This document shows positions 40,667-49,664 of a stretch of 64,000 bases of DNA, piece after piece. Under the pieces are notes generated by a model. The model searched no databases and was not told the origin of the DNA. It was given only the letters and a program-made list of their open reading frames with translations. The DNA is taken from assembly GCF_035818675.1 (NCBI RefSeq), contig NZ_JAYKZZ010000029.1, positions 37,090 through 101,089 on the forward strand, in the 5' to 3' direction. Each line of letters begins with the position of its first letter. The stretch's first letter is position 1. The position numbers and the translations under genes were made by a program. The DNA is from Parapedobacter flavus (GTDB lineage Bacteria > Bacteroidota > Bacteroidia > Sphingobacteriales > Sphingobacteriaceae).

Positions 40667-41506
40667 TCAATCGGCCACGTAAATGATATTCGCCACCTTA
40701 CGTTGGCCGAAATGGTCGAACTGCTTGTTGTCCGACGGATGATTCACCACGCCGTTTTCCGTAGCTCCCTTGGCATAGAGGGTACTGCTTCCGCCGCCAT
40801 CAAGGTTCATCGCATCGTCTGCCCCCAACCACCGCAGCACGTTTGTCAGTTCGATAAGGTTCATGCCAGCCGATTGCCGGTTTCGGCCATCAACCACAAG
40901 AAAGATCAGTTTACGGTTGGCCGTTATGGCAATGGCGCTACGTGGGTGCCGGTTATTATTGAACGGATTTGAACTTAGCGCGGCGGCAGCACCATCCTGG
41001 AGCAACAGCGGACCAGAGAGCAGCACATTGGGTATTTGACTATGCGCATAGTCGATAGCCGACGCCGGCCGGATTTCGGTTTTCCTTTTCGTGATCAGCA
41101 ACACGGCGCTGGCCCGGTCGGTTGGCTTCCGTGTGGGGTTGACAACCTCGCCGCCTACCTTCACGAAATCGACGGAACCACCATTTTTCACATCGAAAAA
41201 GCCGCCATTGATGGCCACGATGGCATCGTGTGCCCCAGCGATTCGCGACGTACTGTCCAGCCGCACCGAATCGGCCGCAATACGGATTTTCCGACGGTGT
41301 TTCCGAAGGTCTATTTCGATAAAATTGATGTCCTGACGGCTGCCGAATAGCTCCTCAAAATGCCCGTGTTTCCACACGACACCTTTATCGATGACGGTCG
41401 CATTCCACGTTTTGGTCGCGACGGCTATCGAATCGGGCGACTGCCCCGAGGCAGATTGGATAAACCATAAAAAGGCGGTTACGAGCAACGAAAGGTTTCT
41501 TTTCAT
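40667..41506 (-). CDS. Exported phosphodiester glycosidase (NAGPA) family protein
   Basis: A 279-residue secreted protein (signal MKRNLSLLVTAFLWFIQSAS) with the NAGPA/DUF2233 fold: HDAIVAINGGFFDVKNGGSV, LLLQDGAAAAL, RHPRSAIAITANRKLIFLVV, DGRNRQSAGMNLIELTNVL and the diagnostic ADDAMNLDGGGSSTLYAKG. Members cleave phosphodiester-linked sugars, for example from cell-wall polymers. The frame is open to 41611, but the ATG at 41506 begins the signal peptide and a -7 element lies 5 nt before it. Confidence 0.9.
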   Translation of the reverse strand: MKRNLSLLVTAFLWFIQSASGQSPDSIAVATKTWNATVIDKGVVWKHGHFEELFGSRQDINFIEIDLRKHRRKIRIAADSVRLDSTSRIAGAHDAIVAINGGFFDVKNGGSVDFVKVGGEVVNPTRKPTDRASAVLLITKRKTEIRPASAIDYAHSQIPNVLLSGPLLLQDGAAAALSSNPFNNNRHPRSAIAITANRKLIFLVVDGRNRQSAGMNLIELTNVLRWLGADDAMNLDGGGSSTLYAKGATENGVVNHPSDNKQFDHFGQRKVANIIYVAD

Positions 41507-41511
41507 GCAAC

Positions 41512-41519
41512 CAAAAGTA
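41512..41519 (-). promoter_or_regulatory. -7 element of the NAGPA gene, 5 nt from the start codon
   Basis: Minus strand TACTTTTG, then GTTGC, then ATG. Predicts a leaderless transcript. Confidence 0.5.
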
Positions 41520-41690
41520 TCAAAAAAAACCGATTCCCTGGAAGAGCACCGAAAAATATCAATTTTAGCGGTTTCGTATACGAATAACCTGAATGTCTGA
41601 TTGGTCAACAACGGCCTTAAAACAATTTGACTCCCCTCCTGTTATGCAAACATTCGAATTGTCGACATGAAAAATTAATGCGGGCGATAA

Positions 41691-41957
41691 ATGACTTACG
41701 AAAATATAATCGGAATCGCCGCGGGAACTTTCACTTCCGTTGCCATGTTGCCGCAGCTAGTTAAGGTTTTAAAAACAAGAGAAACTGCTGATCTGTCTGT
41801 CGCCACGATCTGTGTGCTGATCACCGGTGTTAGTCTATGGGTCTATTACGGATTTCTCCAAAAGGAGATCCCGATTATCATTTCAAACGCTTTTTCTGCG
41901 CTTGTCAACTCCATACTACTCTTCTGTTGCTTTATCTTTGGAAAAAAGAAACGATGA
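41691..41957 (+). CDS. SemiSWEET sugar transporter
   Basis: An 88-residue membrane protein with three helices: IIGIAAGTFTSVAMLPQLVK, LSVATICVLITGVSLWVYYG and IIISNAFSALVNSILLFCCF. The MLPQLVKVLKTRETADLS loop is the PQ motif of SemiSWEET half-transporters, which dimerise to carry sugars. Length is typical. No neighbouring sugar gene; converges on msrA with 8 nt between stops. Confidence 0.92.
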   Translation: MTYENIIGIAAGTFTSVAMLPQLVKVLKTRETADLSVATICVLITGVSLWVYYGFLQKEIPIIISNAFSALVNSILLFCCFIFGKKKR

Positions 41958-41965
41958 GCGTCTTT

Positions 41966-42610
41966 CTATTTTTCATCCAAAAATGTTCCGAACCGCTCAA
42001 AGTGACAGGTATAACCGTTGGGTTTTTTAACCAGGTAATCCTGATGGTAATCCTCTGCGGGCCAAAATTTGGTGTAAGGTTCTAGTGTAGTAACGACTTT
42101 CCCGTCCCATCGATTCGATTGGTTTACGATGGCTATCACTTCTTCAGCGGTTTGCCTTTCTTCTTCATTCTGGTAAAAAATCGCTGATCGGTAGCTCGAT
42201 CCTATGTCGTTACCTTGTTGATTAACGGTGGTCGGATTGTGGATGCGGAAAAAATAATCCAAAATCTGCTTGAAATTGGTTTCGGTGGTATCGTACGTAA
42301 TCTCGATGCCTTCGGCGTGACCGGGATGGTTATCATAAGTAGGATGTTCATTTTCTCCACCGATGTAACCTACTTCGGTGTCTAAAATTCCTTTTTGTTT
42401 TCTGAACAGATCTTCCATCCCCCAGAAACACCCGCCTGCGATATATACTTTTTTGCCGTTTGCCATATCCTTATTGTCTACCTGTTTATTTAATTCACTT
42501 TCTTTCGTTGACTGGTCGTTGTTTTGCGGCCGTTTTATCATTCTGCTTGCCATAAATGCTAAAGACAAAACCAATAGAACAACAACGCCGATCATCACTT
42601 TTATGTTCAT
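41966..42610 (-). CDS. msrA: Peptide-methionine (S)-S-oxide reductase, membrane-anchored
   Basis: A 214-residue MsrA. The first 25 residues form a membrane anchor (VMIGVVVLLVLSLAFMAS), followed by an Asn/Lys-rich linker and the reductase: VYIAGGCFWGMEDLFRKQKG (nucleophile Cys), TEVGYIGGENEHPTYDNHPG, HAEGIEITYDTTETNFKQIL, NPTTVNQQGNDIGSSYRSAI. It repairs oxidised methionine; the anchor suggests a periplasmic site. Monocistronic. Together with the exported superoxide dismutase it points to oxidant defence outside the cytoplasm. Confidence 0.94.
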   Translation of the reverse strand: MNIKVMIGVVVLLVLSLAFMASRMIKRPQNNDQSTKESELNKQVDNKDMANGKKVYIAGGCFWGMEDLFRKQKGILDTEVGYIGGENEHPTYDNHPGHAEGIEITYDTTETNFKQILDYFFRIHNPTTVNQQGNDIGSSYRSAIFYQNEEERQTAEEVIAIVNQSNRWDGKVVTTLEPYTKFWPAEDYHQDYLVKKPNGYTCHFERFGTFLDEK

Positions 42611-42713
42611 ATACGGTACTTTAATTTGCCATTACACTCCCGAGCCATTATACAACCAAACTTAGCTAAAGTTACTTCGAAATACAAACGATAATTGCGT
42701 AGCATAAAACCGT

Positions 42714-43886
42714 TCATGCCTGAGTGCCCATAATAAGTCCATACTTACCGTTGGTGATCCAGTTTTTATCGGCTTCGAAAAGTCGCTGTACCTCGTACTC
42801 GGTTAGCCCCAGCACAATTTCCGACTTGAGCGTCCGGATCGAAAAGCAAGGACGGTCCAGGTAGTCCAACATACCCTCAAGCGGCGTCGTATAAGGCCAT
42901 TCGCGGTCTTCAAACAGCCTCCGGTAATTCGCGTCGCCTTTAAAAACCAGCACCGTATTGTCACTAAAGCCTTGTGTAATCGCCGGGGGCAGCTTCGTAA
43001 AGTGGCACGGACTGTTCCAAAATGGATGGTCGAGCAGCTGGAGCCTTCCGCCGGCGCGATGGCCTTCCAGTCGGTCGACGAACTGTGTTACCGGCTCGGA
43101 ATGGAAACCTCGTAAAATATCCAAATGGCCGACGAAGTCGCGGATGGTGGCATCGGACACAAATGTGGGGTATGCTTTCAGGTGTAGGTTAACTCGCGAC
43201 ACCTGCCCCGTCGTTAACAGATAGTCGATCAGAAAAAGATCCGAAAGCAGTTCGAGCCCGGCGTTGTCGGCGATGACATCCACTTCGCGGGAAGCCGGAG
43301 CGGCTATCAAGTCGCATAGCAACGCGGAGTCGTCAATCACCAGGTTGTTCCGAAGGGCTGGATCGATCAGTGCATCATTGGTTTCCAGCTGACTCAAATC
43401 GGCACTGTTTCCCCATAACGCAGCATGCACCAGTGCGGTGAAATATTCCGCATTGAAAACAGGCGGTTGCTGCATGTGCTTACTGGCCATGGCTTCGGCA
43501 AAGTCGCGGTGATGCTTCAGGCTATCCGCTTTCAAATCATGGAACGGGTCCAGGCCGGTATGCTTGTGGTCTACCAGGCGGATGATGCGGTAATAGATAT
43601 AGGCCTCCGCTTCAAAAAAGGGGACCTCCGCAACCCCTTTTCCCGCATGGTCGGCGAGGAAAGTTTTCCAATATATCCGGTCTTCGGGGTAAAATACATC
43701 GTCGGCAGGCGGCACCACCCCGGTCGCTATTTCGTCCAGCAGATTGCCGAGATCGGTTTGCTGGCTTGGCGAAAGCGGATTGTTAGCCCTGAGTTGGTTG
43801 ATGATAAACGGAAAGCGTTCGTTGAACGTGAATGCCGCGAAAGGACTCGTGGTGGCTGATATGGGACGGGGCAAATTTGATTTCAT
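42714..43886 (-). CDS. DUF89 / ARMT1-like protein
   Basis: A 390-residue protein of the DUF89 superfamily, which includes metal-dependent damage-control phosphatases and human ARMT1. Diagnostic parts are EVDVIADNAGLELLSDLFLI (metal-binding Asp-Asn) and VLVFKGDANYRRLFEDREWP, with CFSIRTLKSEIVLGLTEYEV near the end. The N-terminal helical region (residues 1-150) also matches the family. Family members hydrolyse phosphorylated sugar or cofactor by-products. No operon partner. Confidence 0.87.
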   Translation of the reverse strand: MKSNLPRPISATTSPFAAFTFNERFPFIINQLRANNPLSPSQQTDLGNLLDEIATGVVPPADDVFYPEDRIYWKTFLADHAGKGVAEVPFFEAEAYIYYRIIRLVDHKHTGLDPFHDLKADSLKHHRDFAEAMASKHMQQPPVFNAEYFTALVHAALWGNSADLSQLETNDALIDPALRNNLVIDDSALLCDLIAAPASREVDVIADNAGLELLSDLFLIDYLLTTGQVSRVNLHLKAYPTFVSDATIRDFVGHLDILRGFHSEPVTQFVDRLEGHRAGGRLQLLDHPFWNSPCHFTKLPPAITQGFSDNTVLVFKGDANYRRLFEDREWPYTTPLEGMLDYLDRPCFSIRTLKSEIVLGLTEYEVQRLFEADKNWITNGKYGLIMGTQA

Positions 43887-44010
43887 CGATAATAAATGCT
43901 GTTTACTGGCAAACCTAGCAAATCTTGTCTATTTTCACCCCGTATTTGTCTGTTTTTGCCACGCGCTTTCTGAGGATTACTACCGAGCTTAGCTGGGTTG
44001 AAATTATTAA

Positions 44011-44562
44011 ATGAATGATATGAGAAAATTAATCATGTGGAACATCATTACCCTCGACGGGTACTTCGAGGGCGAAAGCCATTGGGACTTGCCATTCCAT
44101 GAAGTATGGGGCGAAGAGCTCGAGAAATTGAGCATCGAACAACTACACGCCGCCGACTGCCTGGTTTTCGGCCGGGTAACCTACGAAGGCATGGCAGCGC
44201 ATTGGAAAAATGCAACGGGCGAAATCGCGGATCTGATGAACGAAATACCCAAGCTTGTTTTCTCTCGCACATTGACGTCGGCAGACTGGAACAATACGAC
44301 CCTGATCACGACGGACGCCGCCGCGGAAATCGCTAAGCGGAAAACGGAAGGCAGCGGAGACCTGTATGTGTTCGGCAGTGCGGACCTTTCTGAGACGTTC
44401 ATCAACAACCACTTGTTCGATGAATACAGGATTGGAATCGCTCCAGTGATATTGGGGAGCGGCCAGCCGCTTTTCAAGCAACGGACCGCCCATGAAAACT
44501 TAACCCTTATCCGCACCCAGCAACTGGTCAATGGCGGCATGGTACTCACTTATCGGAGGTAA
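44011..44562 (+). CDS. Dihydrofolate reductase / RibD C-terminal-like protein
   Basis: A 183-residue protein of the RibD-C/DHFR-like family common in Bacteroidota: RKLIMWNIITLDGYFEGESH, ADCLVFGRVTYEGMAAHW, IPKLVFSRTLTSADWNNTTL, GDLYVFGSADLSETFINNHL, YRIGIAPVILGSGQPLF. It probably binds NADPH, but the substrate is unknown; it is separate from the true folA at 53.1 kb. The ATG at 44020 (MRKLIMWN) is an alternative start. Confidence 0.87.
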   Translation: MNDMRKLIMWNIITLDGYFEGESHWDLPFHEVWGEELEKLSIEQLHAADCLVFGRVTYEGMAAHWKNATGEIADLMNEIPKLVFSRTLTSADWNNTTLITTDAAAEIAKRKTEGSGDLYVFGSADLSETFINNHLFDEYRIGIAPVILGSGQPLFKQRTAHENLTLIRTQQLVNGGMVLTYRR

Positions 44563-44573
44563 CCGATTGGCAC

Positions 44574-44603
44574 AAAAAAAGCACTTACATTTGTAAGTGC
44601 TTT
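44574..44603 (-). terminator. Terminator of tRNA-His
   Basis: GCACTTACA / TGTAAGTGC hairpin; on the minus strand it runs into seven T residues 13 nt after the tRNA. On the plus strand it also follows the DHFR-like gene. Confidence 0.8.
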
Positions 44604-44615
44604 AACTATTAACCG

Positions 44616-44690
44616 GGTAAGTAATGGGACTCGAACCCACGGCCTCCTGAACCACAATCAGGCGCTCTAACCAACTGAGCTATACCTACC
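44616..44690 (-). tRNA. tRNA-His (GTG anticodon)
   Basis: Minus-strand cloverleaf with the extra G-1 opposite C73, acceptor GTAGGTA / TACTTAC, D-arm GCTC/GAGC, anticodon stem CCTGA/TCAGG with GTG at 44655-44653, T-arm GTGGG-TTCGAGT-CCCAT. The encoded G-1 is the hallmark of tRNA-His. CCA is not encoded. Confidence 0.97.
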
Positions 44691-44704
44691 GTGTTATTGG
44701 ATTG

Positions 44705-44735
44705 CAAAAATAGGAATTAAACCACAATCCAACAA
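44705..44735 (-). promoter_or_regulatory. Promoter of tRNA-His
   Basis: Minus strand TTG (44735-44733), 20 bp, TATTTTTG (44712-44705), 15 nt before the tRNA. Confidence 0.55.
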
Positions 44736-44753
44736 CAGTTTTATAAAAAACAA

Positions 44754-46646
44754 TTAACCGATTAAACCCACGCTCCGCTTCACGAAATTCGTCAGCTCAT
44801 TTCCGGTCAGCAGCCCGCGCGAAAGTAGCGCTAAATCAAAGGCTTGCTTCGCCAGCTGGTGCTGCTCTTCCTCATTTTCGGAAGAAAGGACGCGTTTGAT
44901 CAAGGGGTGGTTCCCATTCACGGTCACCTTATAATTATCGGGCATGGCACCGTAGAAATTCATGCCGCCGCCGGTCTGGGCCATGTCTTTCATGCGCCGC
45001 ATAAACTCGTCGATGGTCACGGTAACGGGTAGCTCCTGCTCACCGAGCGCTTCTACCTCCACCTTCATGTTATCGCGGCTAATCGCCTTTTCAAAGAGCG
45101 ACACCACGGTTTTGCTTTCCTCTTCGCTCAGCTGCAATTCCTTGGCTTCGTCTTTCTGGATCAGTTTATCGATGACATCGGCGTCGACCCGCTTAAGCTG
45201 TGTCTTTTCGGCCTTTTGTTCCAAATAGGCCACGAAATGGCTATCGATGGGCGAATCCATCACCAGCACGTCATACCCCCTATCTTTGGCCGATGCAATA
45301 TAGCTATCCTGCTGGGCCGCATCGTTGGTATAGAGGTAAATCACATTGCCGTCTTTGTCTTGTTGGATATCCTTTACCTTCTCGGCGTACTCCTTAAGGG
45401 TATACACCTCGTCGTCGGTATTTTTCACCAGGCAGAAATCGTTCGCTTTCTCGGCGAACTTGTCATCGCTCAGCATCCCGTACTTCACGAACAGGCTGAT
45501 GTCTTTCCATTTTTCCTCAAACCCTTTGCGGTCGCCTTTATACAGTTCAGCCAATTTGTCGGCCACCTTCTTCGTAATGTGGGCATTGATCTTCTTCACG
45601 TTGCTGTCGGCCTGCAAGAAGCTGCGCGATACGTTGAGCGGAATATCCGGCGAGTCGATCACCCCGTGCAACAGCATCAGAAACTCGGGCACGATGTCTT
45701 TCACCTCGTCGGTGATGAACACCTGGCGCGAATAAAGCTTGATTTTATTTTTTTGTACCTCGAAGTTTTCCTTCAGTTTGGGAAAATACAGGATGCCTGT
45801 AAGGTTGAAGGGGTAGTCTACATTGAGGTGTATCCAAAACAGGGGTTCATCCATCGAATACGGATACAGCTCGCGGTAGAAGGCCAGGTAATCTTCATCT
45901 TTCAGTTCCGAAGGCGATTTCGTCCAGGCGGGATTGGTGTTGTTGATGATGTTGTCTACCTCTACCGATTTATACTTGGGCTTGCCTTCCTCATCTTCGC
46001 CATCGGGCTCGCTGGTGGTGCGGGTTCCGAAACGGATGGACACAGGCAGGAATTTGCCATACTTTTCGAGGATATCCTGTAGCTTGCTCTTTTCGAGGAA
46101 CTCGCCGGAGTCTTCGTTGATGTGCAGGATGATGTCGGTGCCCCGCTCCGTGCGGGTTCCCTTAGACAGCTCGTACGATGTGCTGCCATCGCACACCCAA
46201 CGGACCGGCTCGGCGCCTTCCTGATGGGAAAGCGTTTGGATTTCCACCTCGTCGGCCACCATGAATGCCGAATAGAAACCAAGGCCAAAGCGGCCGATGA
46301 TCTCATTGGCGTCTTTCGCCTCCTTGAACTTCTCAACAAACTCCGTTGCGCCCGAAAACGCAATCTGGTTGATGTACTTCTTCACTTCCTCGCCCGTCAT
46401 CCCGATACCACGGTCTGAAATGGTGATGGTTTTGGCCTTTTCGTCATACGCCACATCGATGGTCACGTCGCCCAGCTCCCCTTTGTACTGGCCCAATGAA
46501 GCCAGCCTTTTGATTTTCTGCGTAGCGTCAACGGCATTAGACACCAGCTCGCGCAGGAAAATCTCATTATCGGAATACAGGAATTTTTTGATGACCGGAA
46601 AGATGTTCTCGGTGTGGATGGATATGTTGCCTTTTTCCTTTTTCAT
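44754..46646 (-). CDS. htpG: Molecular chaperone HtpG (Hsp90)
   Basis: A 630-residue bacterial Hsp90. ATPase N-domain: SDNEIFLRELVSNAVDATQK, TITISDRGIGMTGEEVKKYI, NEIIGRFGLGFYSAFMVADE, GTRTERGTDIILHI. Middle domain: LYPYSMDEPLFWIHLNVDYP, YSRQVFITDEV, LNVSRSFLQADSNVKKINAH. The C-terminal dimerisation domain is intact. Single gene between tRNA-His and an ammonium transporter operon. No CIRCE-like repeat or clear promoter seen upstream. Confidence 0.97.
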   Translation of the reverse strand: MKKEKGNISIHTENIFPVIKKFLYSDNEIFLRELVSNAVDATQKIKRLASLGQYKGELGDVTIDVAYDEKAKTITISDRGIGMTGEEVKKYINQIAFSGATEFVEKFKEAKDANEIIGRFGLGFYSAFMVADEVEIQTLSHQEGAEPVRWVCDGSTSYELSKGTRTERGTDIILHINEDSGEFLEKSKLQDILEKYGKFLPVSIRFGTRTTSEPDGEDEEGKPKYKSVEVDNIINNTNPAWTKSPSELKDEDYLAFYRELYPYSMDEPLFWIHLNVDYPFNLTGILYFPKLKENFEVQKNKIKLYSRQVFITDEVKDIVPEFLMLLHGVIDSPDIPLNVSRSFLQADSNVKKINAHITKKVADKLAELYKGDRKGFEEKWKDISLFVKYGMLSDDKFAEKANDFCLVKNTDDEVYTLKEYAEKVKDIQQDKDGNVIYLYTNDAAQQDSYIASAKDRGYDVLVMDSPIDSHFVAYLEQKAEKTQLKRVDADVIDKLIQKDEAKELQLSEEESKTVVSLFEKAISRDNMKVEVEALGEQELPVTVTIDEFMRRMKDMAQTGGGMNFYGAMPDNYKVTVNGNHPLIKRVLSSENEEEQHQLAKQAFDLALLSRGLLTGNELTNFVKRSVGLIG

Positions 46647-46750
46647 ATATCACTAACTATAGAATAAACTGTAAATTATTAGCTATACGGCACCATACAA
46701 TATACGTTCCAACAGCGCCCGAACGTCAGGATGGCAGGACATTCTGGCGC

Positions 46751-46784
46751 AAAAAAACCCAACAGGTTTTTAGGCCCGTTGGGT
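46751..46784 (-). terminator. Terminator of the amt-porin operon
   Basis: Minus strand ACCCAAC...GTTGGGT hairpin (inner GGG/CCT pairs) followed by seven T residues, about 40 nt after the porin stop. Confidence 0.75.
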
Positions 46785-46822
46785 CGTCCATTCATGTGTC
46801 AGCAACCTGGTAGCCGGAGCTA

Positions 46823-47848
46823 CTAGAATGCGTAAACCAACGCCAATGAAAATTGCGACGCGCTTTTCGTCGGATCCATGTCCGCGTTTTTATAGAAGAG
46901 TTCGGTCGATCCATTGTCTAGCCGGAATTCGGGAATCATCGTCAGCGGACCGGCTTTCACATTGGCCGATAGGGTTAAGCCCACGACCGACTCACCGCCG
47001 GGAACAAATGCCCAACCGTCTTCTTTTTCCGTATAATATTCGCCCCTTGCACCGAGGGCAAACGCCTCCGAGAACCCGTACTGGAGGTACAATGCACCAC
47101 CGGAATATCCGCCGTCGGTATCGCCGGCATCGGAAAAGTCGGCCGCATTGAGCCCTACTTTGAATGCATCCGTCACCTGGTATGCCGTGGTGAGGTCAAC
47201 GATGGTGCCGGTACTGCCGGTCAGGAAGTTAATATAGGCATCCCACCCATCCACCGGGGTGAGCGACAGCTGTGCGCCGAAATCAGACACCCCGTCGAAA
47301 TCCTGGTAGGCGTTCCAATCGTTGAACAACCCCACCATCAACCCTACCCGGTCCGAAAATGCATACTCCGCTTTGATACCCGCATTCTGGAACGGGCCCG
47401 CAGAAAACAGGTAGGATGTGGAATAGTTGAAGTTTCCGGTGGGTGAAATGACTTCGTAGCCCACAAAGGTGCCCATAAAGCCCGCGGTCATGGAGAACTT
47501 ATCCGTAAAGGCATAGCTCATATACAGGTTCTGGATGTGGAAGGAATTGCCATCGCCACCGTTGAGCAGCGACTGGTACCCGCCGCGGGGCCCGAAAGAC
47601 ACATCGCCGACGAACGATGCCTTGCCCACGGTTTTACCGACGATGAGGTTGACCATGCCCAGCGAAACGGAATTCTGCTCATTGGCAAATGACGTCGGGA
47701 TGTTGCCCAGGCCATCGCCATCTTTGTAACCCGAAAAGTCGTATTTATAATAGGCATCAACCGAACCGGAGATGGTTAATGATTCGTCTTGAGCCGATGC
47801 TGCGAATCCAGCGAGTAAAAGGCTTCCTGCAATAAAAATTTTTTTCAT
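46823..47848 (-). CDS. Outer membrane porin paired with ammonium transporter
   Basis: A 341-residue protein with signal MKKIFIAGSLLLAGFAASAQ and alternating beta-barrel strands (LTISGSVDAYYKYDF, MVNLIVGKTVGKASFVGDVS, FSMTAGFMGTFVGYEVISP, ALGARGEYYTEKEDGW) ending in the outer-membrane signature SQFSLALVYAF with terminal Phe. It belongs to the OmpL-like porins of Bacteroidota. It follows the ammonium transporter gene in the same direction with a hairpin between, suggesting a channel induced with nitrogen limitation. The frame is open to 47881; the ATG at 47848 begins the signal. Confidence 0.85.
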   Translation of the reverse strand: MKKIFIAGSLLLAGFAASAQDESLTISGSVDAYYKYDFSGYKDGDGLGNIPTSFANEQNSVSLGMVNLIVGKTVGKASFVGDVSFGPRGGYQSLLNGGDGNSFHIQNLYMSYAFTDKFSMTAGFMGTFVGYEVISPTGNFNYSTSYLFSAGPFQNAGIKAEYAFSDRVGLMVGLFNDWNAYQDFDGVSDFGAQLSLTPVDGWDAYINFLTGSTGTIVDLTTAYQVTDAFKVGLNAADFSDAGDTDGGYSGGALYLQYGFSEAFALGARGEYYTEKEDGWAFVPGGESVVGLTLSANVKAGPLTMIPEFRLDNGSTELFYKNADMDPTKSASQFSLALVYAF

Positions 47849-47929
47849 ATTTGTATACATAGCTCGCTTTGTCTTAAGCATAGTTTCCAGGCCATCTTAA
47901 GTAAAGCAGTTAAACCATCGGTTGGATCC

Positions 47930-47961
47930 GGGATAGCGCATGGCTCATGCCCCGCTATCCC
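47930..47961 (-). other. Intercistronic hairpin between amt and porin
   Basis: GGGATAGCG / CGCTATCCC, a perfect 9-bp stem with an inner CATG-GCT-CATG, lying in the 136-nt gap. It lacks a T-run, so it is more likely an mRNA stability or processing element than a terminator. Confidence 0.55.
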
Positions 47962-47984
47962 ATTCAACCGTTTTTGTTGAGTAC

Positions 47985-49295
47985 TTAAAGGCTTTCGCCG
48001 TGTTGCGTGATGTCGAGCCCCTGCTCCTCTTCTTCTACGGAGACGCGCAGCTTGCTGACCGAATCGGTCACCTTCAATAGCACGAACGCCATGATGAAGG
48101 TAAAGGCTACTGCACCGATCAACCCGATTAAGTGGGCTACGAATAGTCCTGTTTGGCCAAAGAATAGCCCATCGGTTGTGACCACCTCATTGATGGTATG
48201 GGTAGCAAAAACACCGGTAAGGATCATGCCTACCATACCGCCCACGCCGTGGCTCGGAAAAACATCGAGGGTGTCGTCTACCCGCGAATGTGTGCGCCAC
48301 TCGACCACGAGCCGACTGATAACCGAAGCCACAACGCCGATAATCAGTGAATGGCTTACCGTAACAAATCCTGCTGCTGGTGTGATGGCTACCAAGCCCA
48401 CGACCACGCCGATGCAGACACCTATCGCGGTTGGTTTCTTACCCCGTGCGGCGTCGAAGAAGATCCATGCGAGTGCCGCCGCGGCGGACGCTGTGCTTGT
48501 AGTGGCCAAAGCCGATGCAGCCAATCCATTTGCTCCGAATGCAGACCCGGCATTGAACCCAAACCAACCGAACCAAAGCAATCCGGTGCCGAGCATCACA
48601 TAGGTGACCCGTGCAGGGTTCGAGCCGCTTGAGCCATTGCCTTGTTTAAGGTATAGGGCAGATGCCAGGGCCGTTACGCCTGCCGACATGTGCACCACCG
48701 TGCCTCCCGCGAAGTCGAGTACCCCCATACCGGCCAGTAAGCCATCGGGATGCCATGTGGCGTGTGCCAACGGGGCATAAATGAATACGAAAAACAACAC
48801 GAGGAACAACACGTACGATTTAAACCGGATGCGCTCGGCAAAAGCGCCGGTAATCAACGCCGGGGTGATGATGGCAAATTTCAACTGGTACATGGCGAAC
48901 AGCGCAAAGGGGATGGTGGGTGCGCCGGGCCAATTGGGACCGCCAACCACGCCTTCAAACATGAAATAGGTAGCCGGATTGCCGATAATGCCGCCAATCG
49001 ACTCACCGAATACCAGGCTGAAACCGAATACCACCCATATCACCGCAACCACAGCCATACAGATAAAGCTTTGAAACATGGTAGAGATCACGTTCTTCTT
49101 CTTGACCATGCCGCCATAGAAAAAGGCGAGACCCGGCGTCATGATCAGTACCAGGGCGGTGGAGGTGAGCATCCAGGCGACGTCGGCACCGTCGTACTCG
49201 CCCGCGTTATCGGCCGGCAACGCCGGAAAGAAAAATGCCAGCAGCGTCACAACCACCAACACCAGAAAGGGTAAAATAGATTTTTTTGTTTCCAT
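47985..49295 (-). CDS. amt: Ammonium transporter
   Basis: A 436-residue Amt/MEP/Rh channel with about eleven membrane segments after a short hydrophobic leader. Conserved parts are TPGLAFFYGGMVKKKNVIST, GAFAERIRFKSYVLF, the pore histidine regions FAGGTVVHMSAGVTALASAL and FPSHGVGGMVGMILTGVF, and the aromatic gate WHPDG. The family exports or imports ammonium at the inner membrane, normally with PII control by GlnK, but no glnK is present here. It is followed by a porin gene in the same operon. Confidence 0.96.
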   Translation of the reverse strand: METKKSILPFLVLVVVTLLAFFFPALPADNAGEYDGADVAWMLTSTALVLIMTPGLAFFYGGMVKKKNVISTMFQSFICMAVVAVIWVVFGFSLVFGESIGGIIGNPATYFMFEGVVGGPNWPGAPTIPFALFAMYQLKFAIITPALITGAFAERIRFKSYVLFLVLFFVFIYAPLAHATWHPDGLLAGMGVLDFAGGTVVHMSAGVTALASALYLKQGNGSSGSNPARVTYVMLGTGLLWFGWFGFNAGSAFGANGLAASALATTSTASAAAALAWIFFDAARGKKPTAIGVCIGVVVGLVAITPAAGFVTVSHSLIIGVVASVISRLVVEWRTHSRVDDTLDVFPSHGVGGMVGMILTGVFATHTINEVVTTDGLFFGQTGLFVAHLIGLIGAVAFTFIMAFVLLKVTDSVSKLRVSVEEEEQGLDITQHGESL

Positions 49296-49664
49296 ACTTT
49301 TGTTTTTTTGTCGTAAAATTCGTTAGAAATATATAACTATATCAATATTTAATGCAAAAGTGTACAAATATTTCATAAAAACAACATAAATATTAAAATA
49401 TTTTCATGTTAAACTCATTTATTGATAAATAAACCAATACAAATCGAATATATCTGCCAAAAACATGATATTATGTGATAAATTTCAGGCTAAAATGAGA
49501 TTAATACCTAAACATTAATCTTTTTGCCAATTATTTTTGAGTTATACACCCAAATTCATCAAACTATTCCCTAACATGAAAACAAACAAGGTGATCCCAA
49601 ACGATTAAATTATATGTTGTATTTCGAAACAACTTTATCTAAGTTTACCGGCAAAGCATAAACG
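49296..49664. other. AT-rich intergenic region between amt and patatin gene
   Basis: A 369-bp divergent gap rich in A and T with no ORF or repeat of note. It must hold the promoters of amt and the patatin gene. The only near match is TAAGTTTA at 49640-49647 upstream of the patatin gene. NtrC-type sites were not recognised. Confidence 0.5.

Noticed and set aside
45216..46082. 288-residue plus-strand ORF opposite htpG
   Set aside because: Fully antisense to a clear Hsp90 gene; no recognisable domain.
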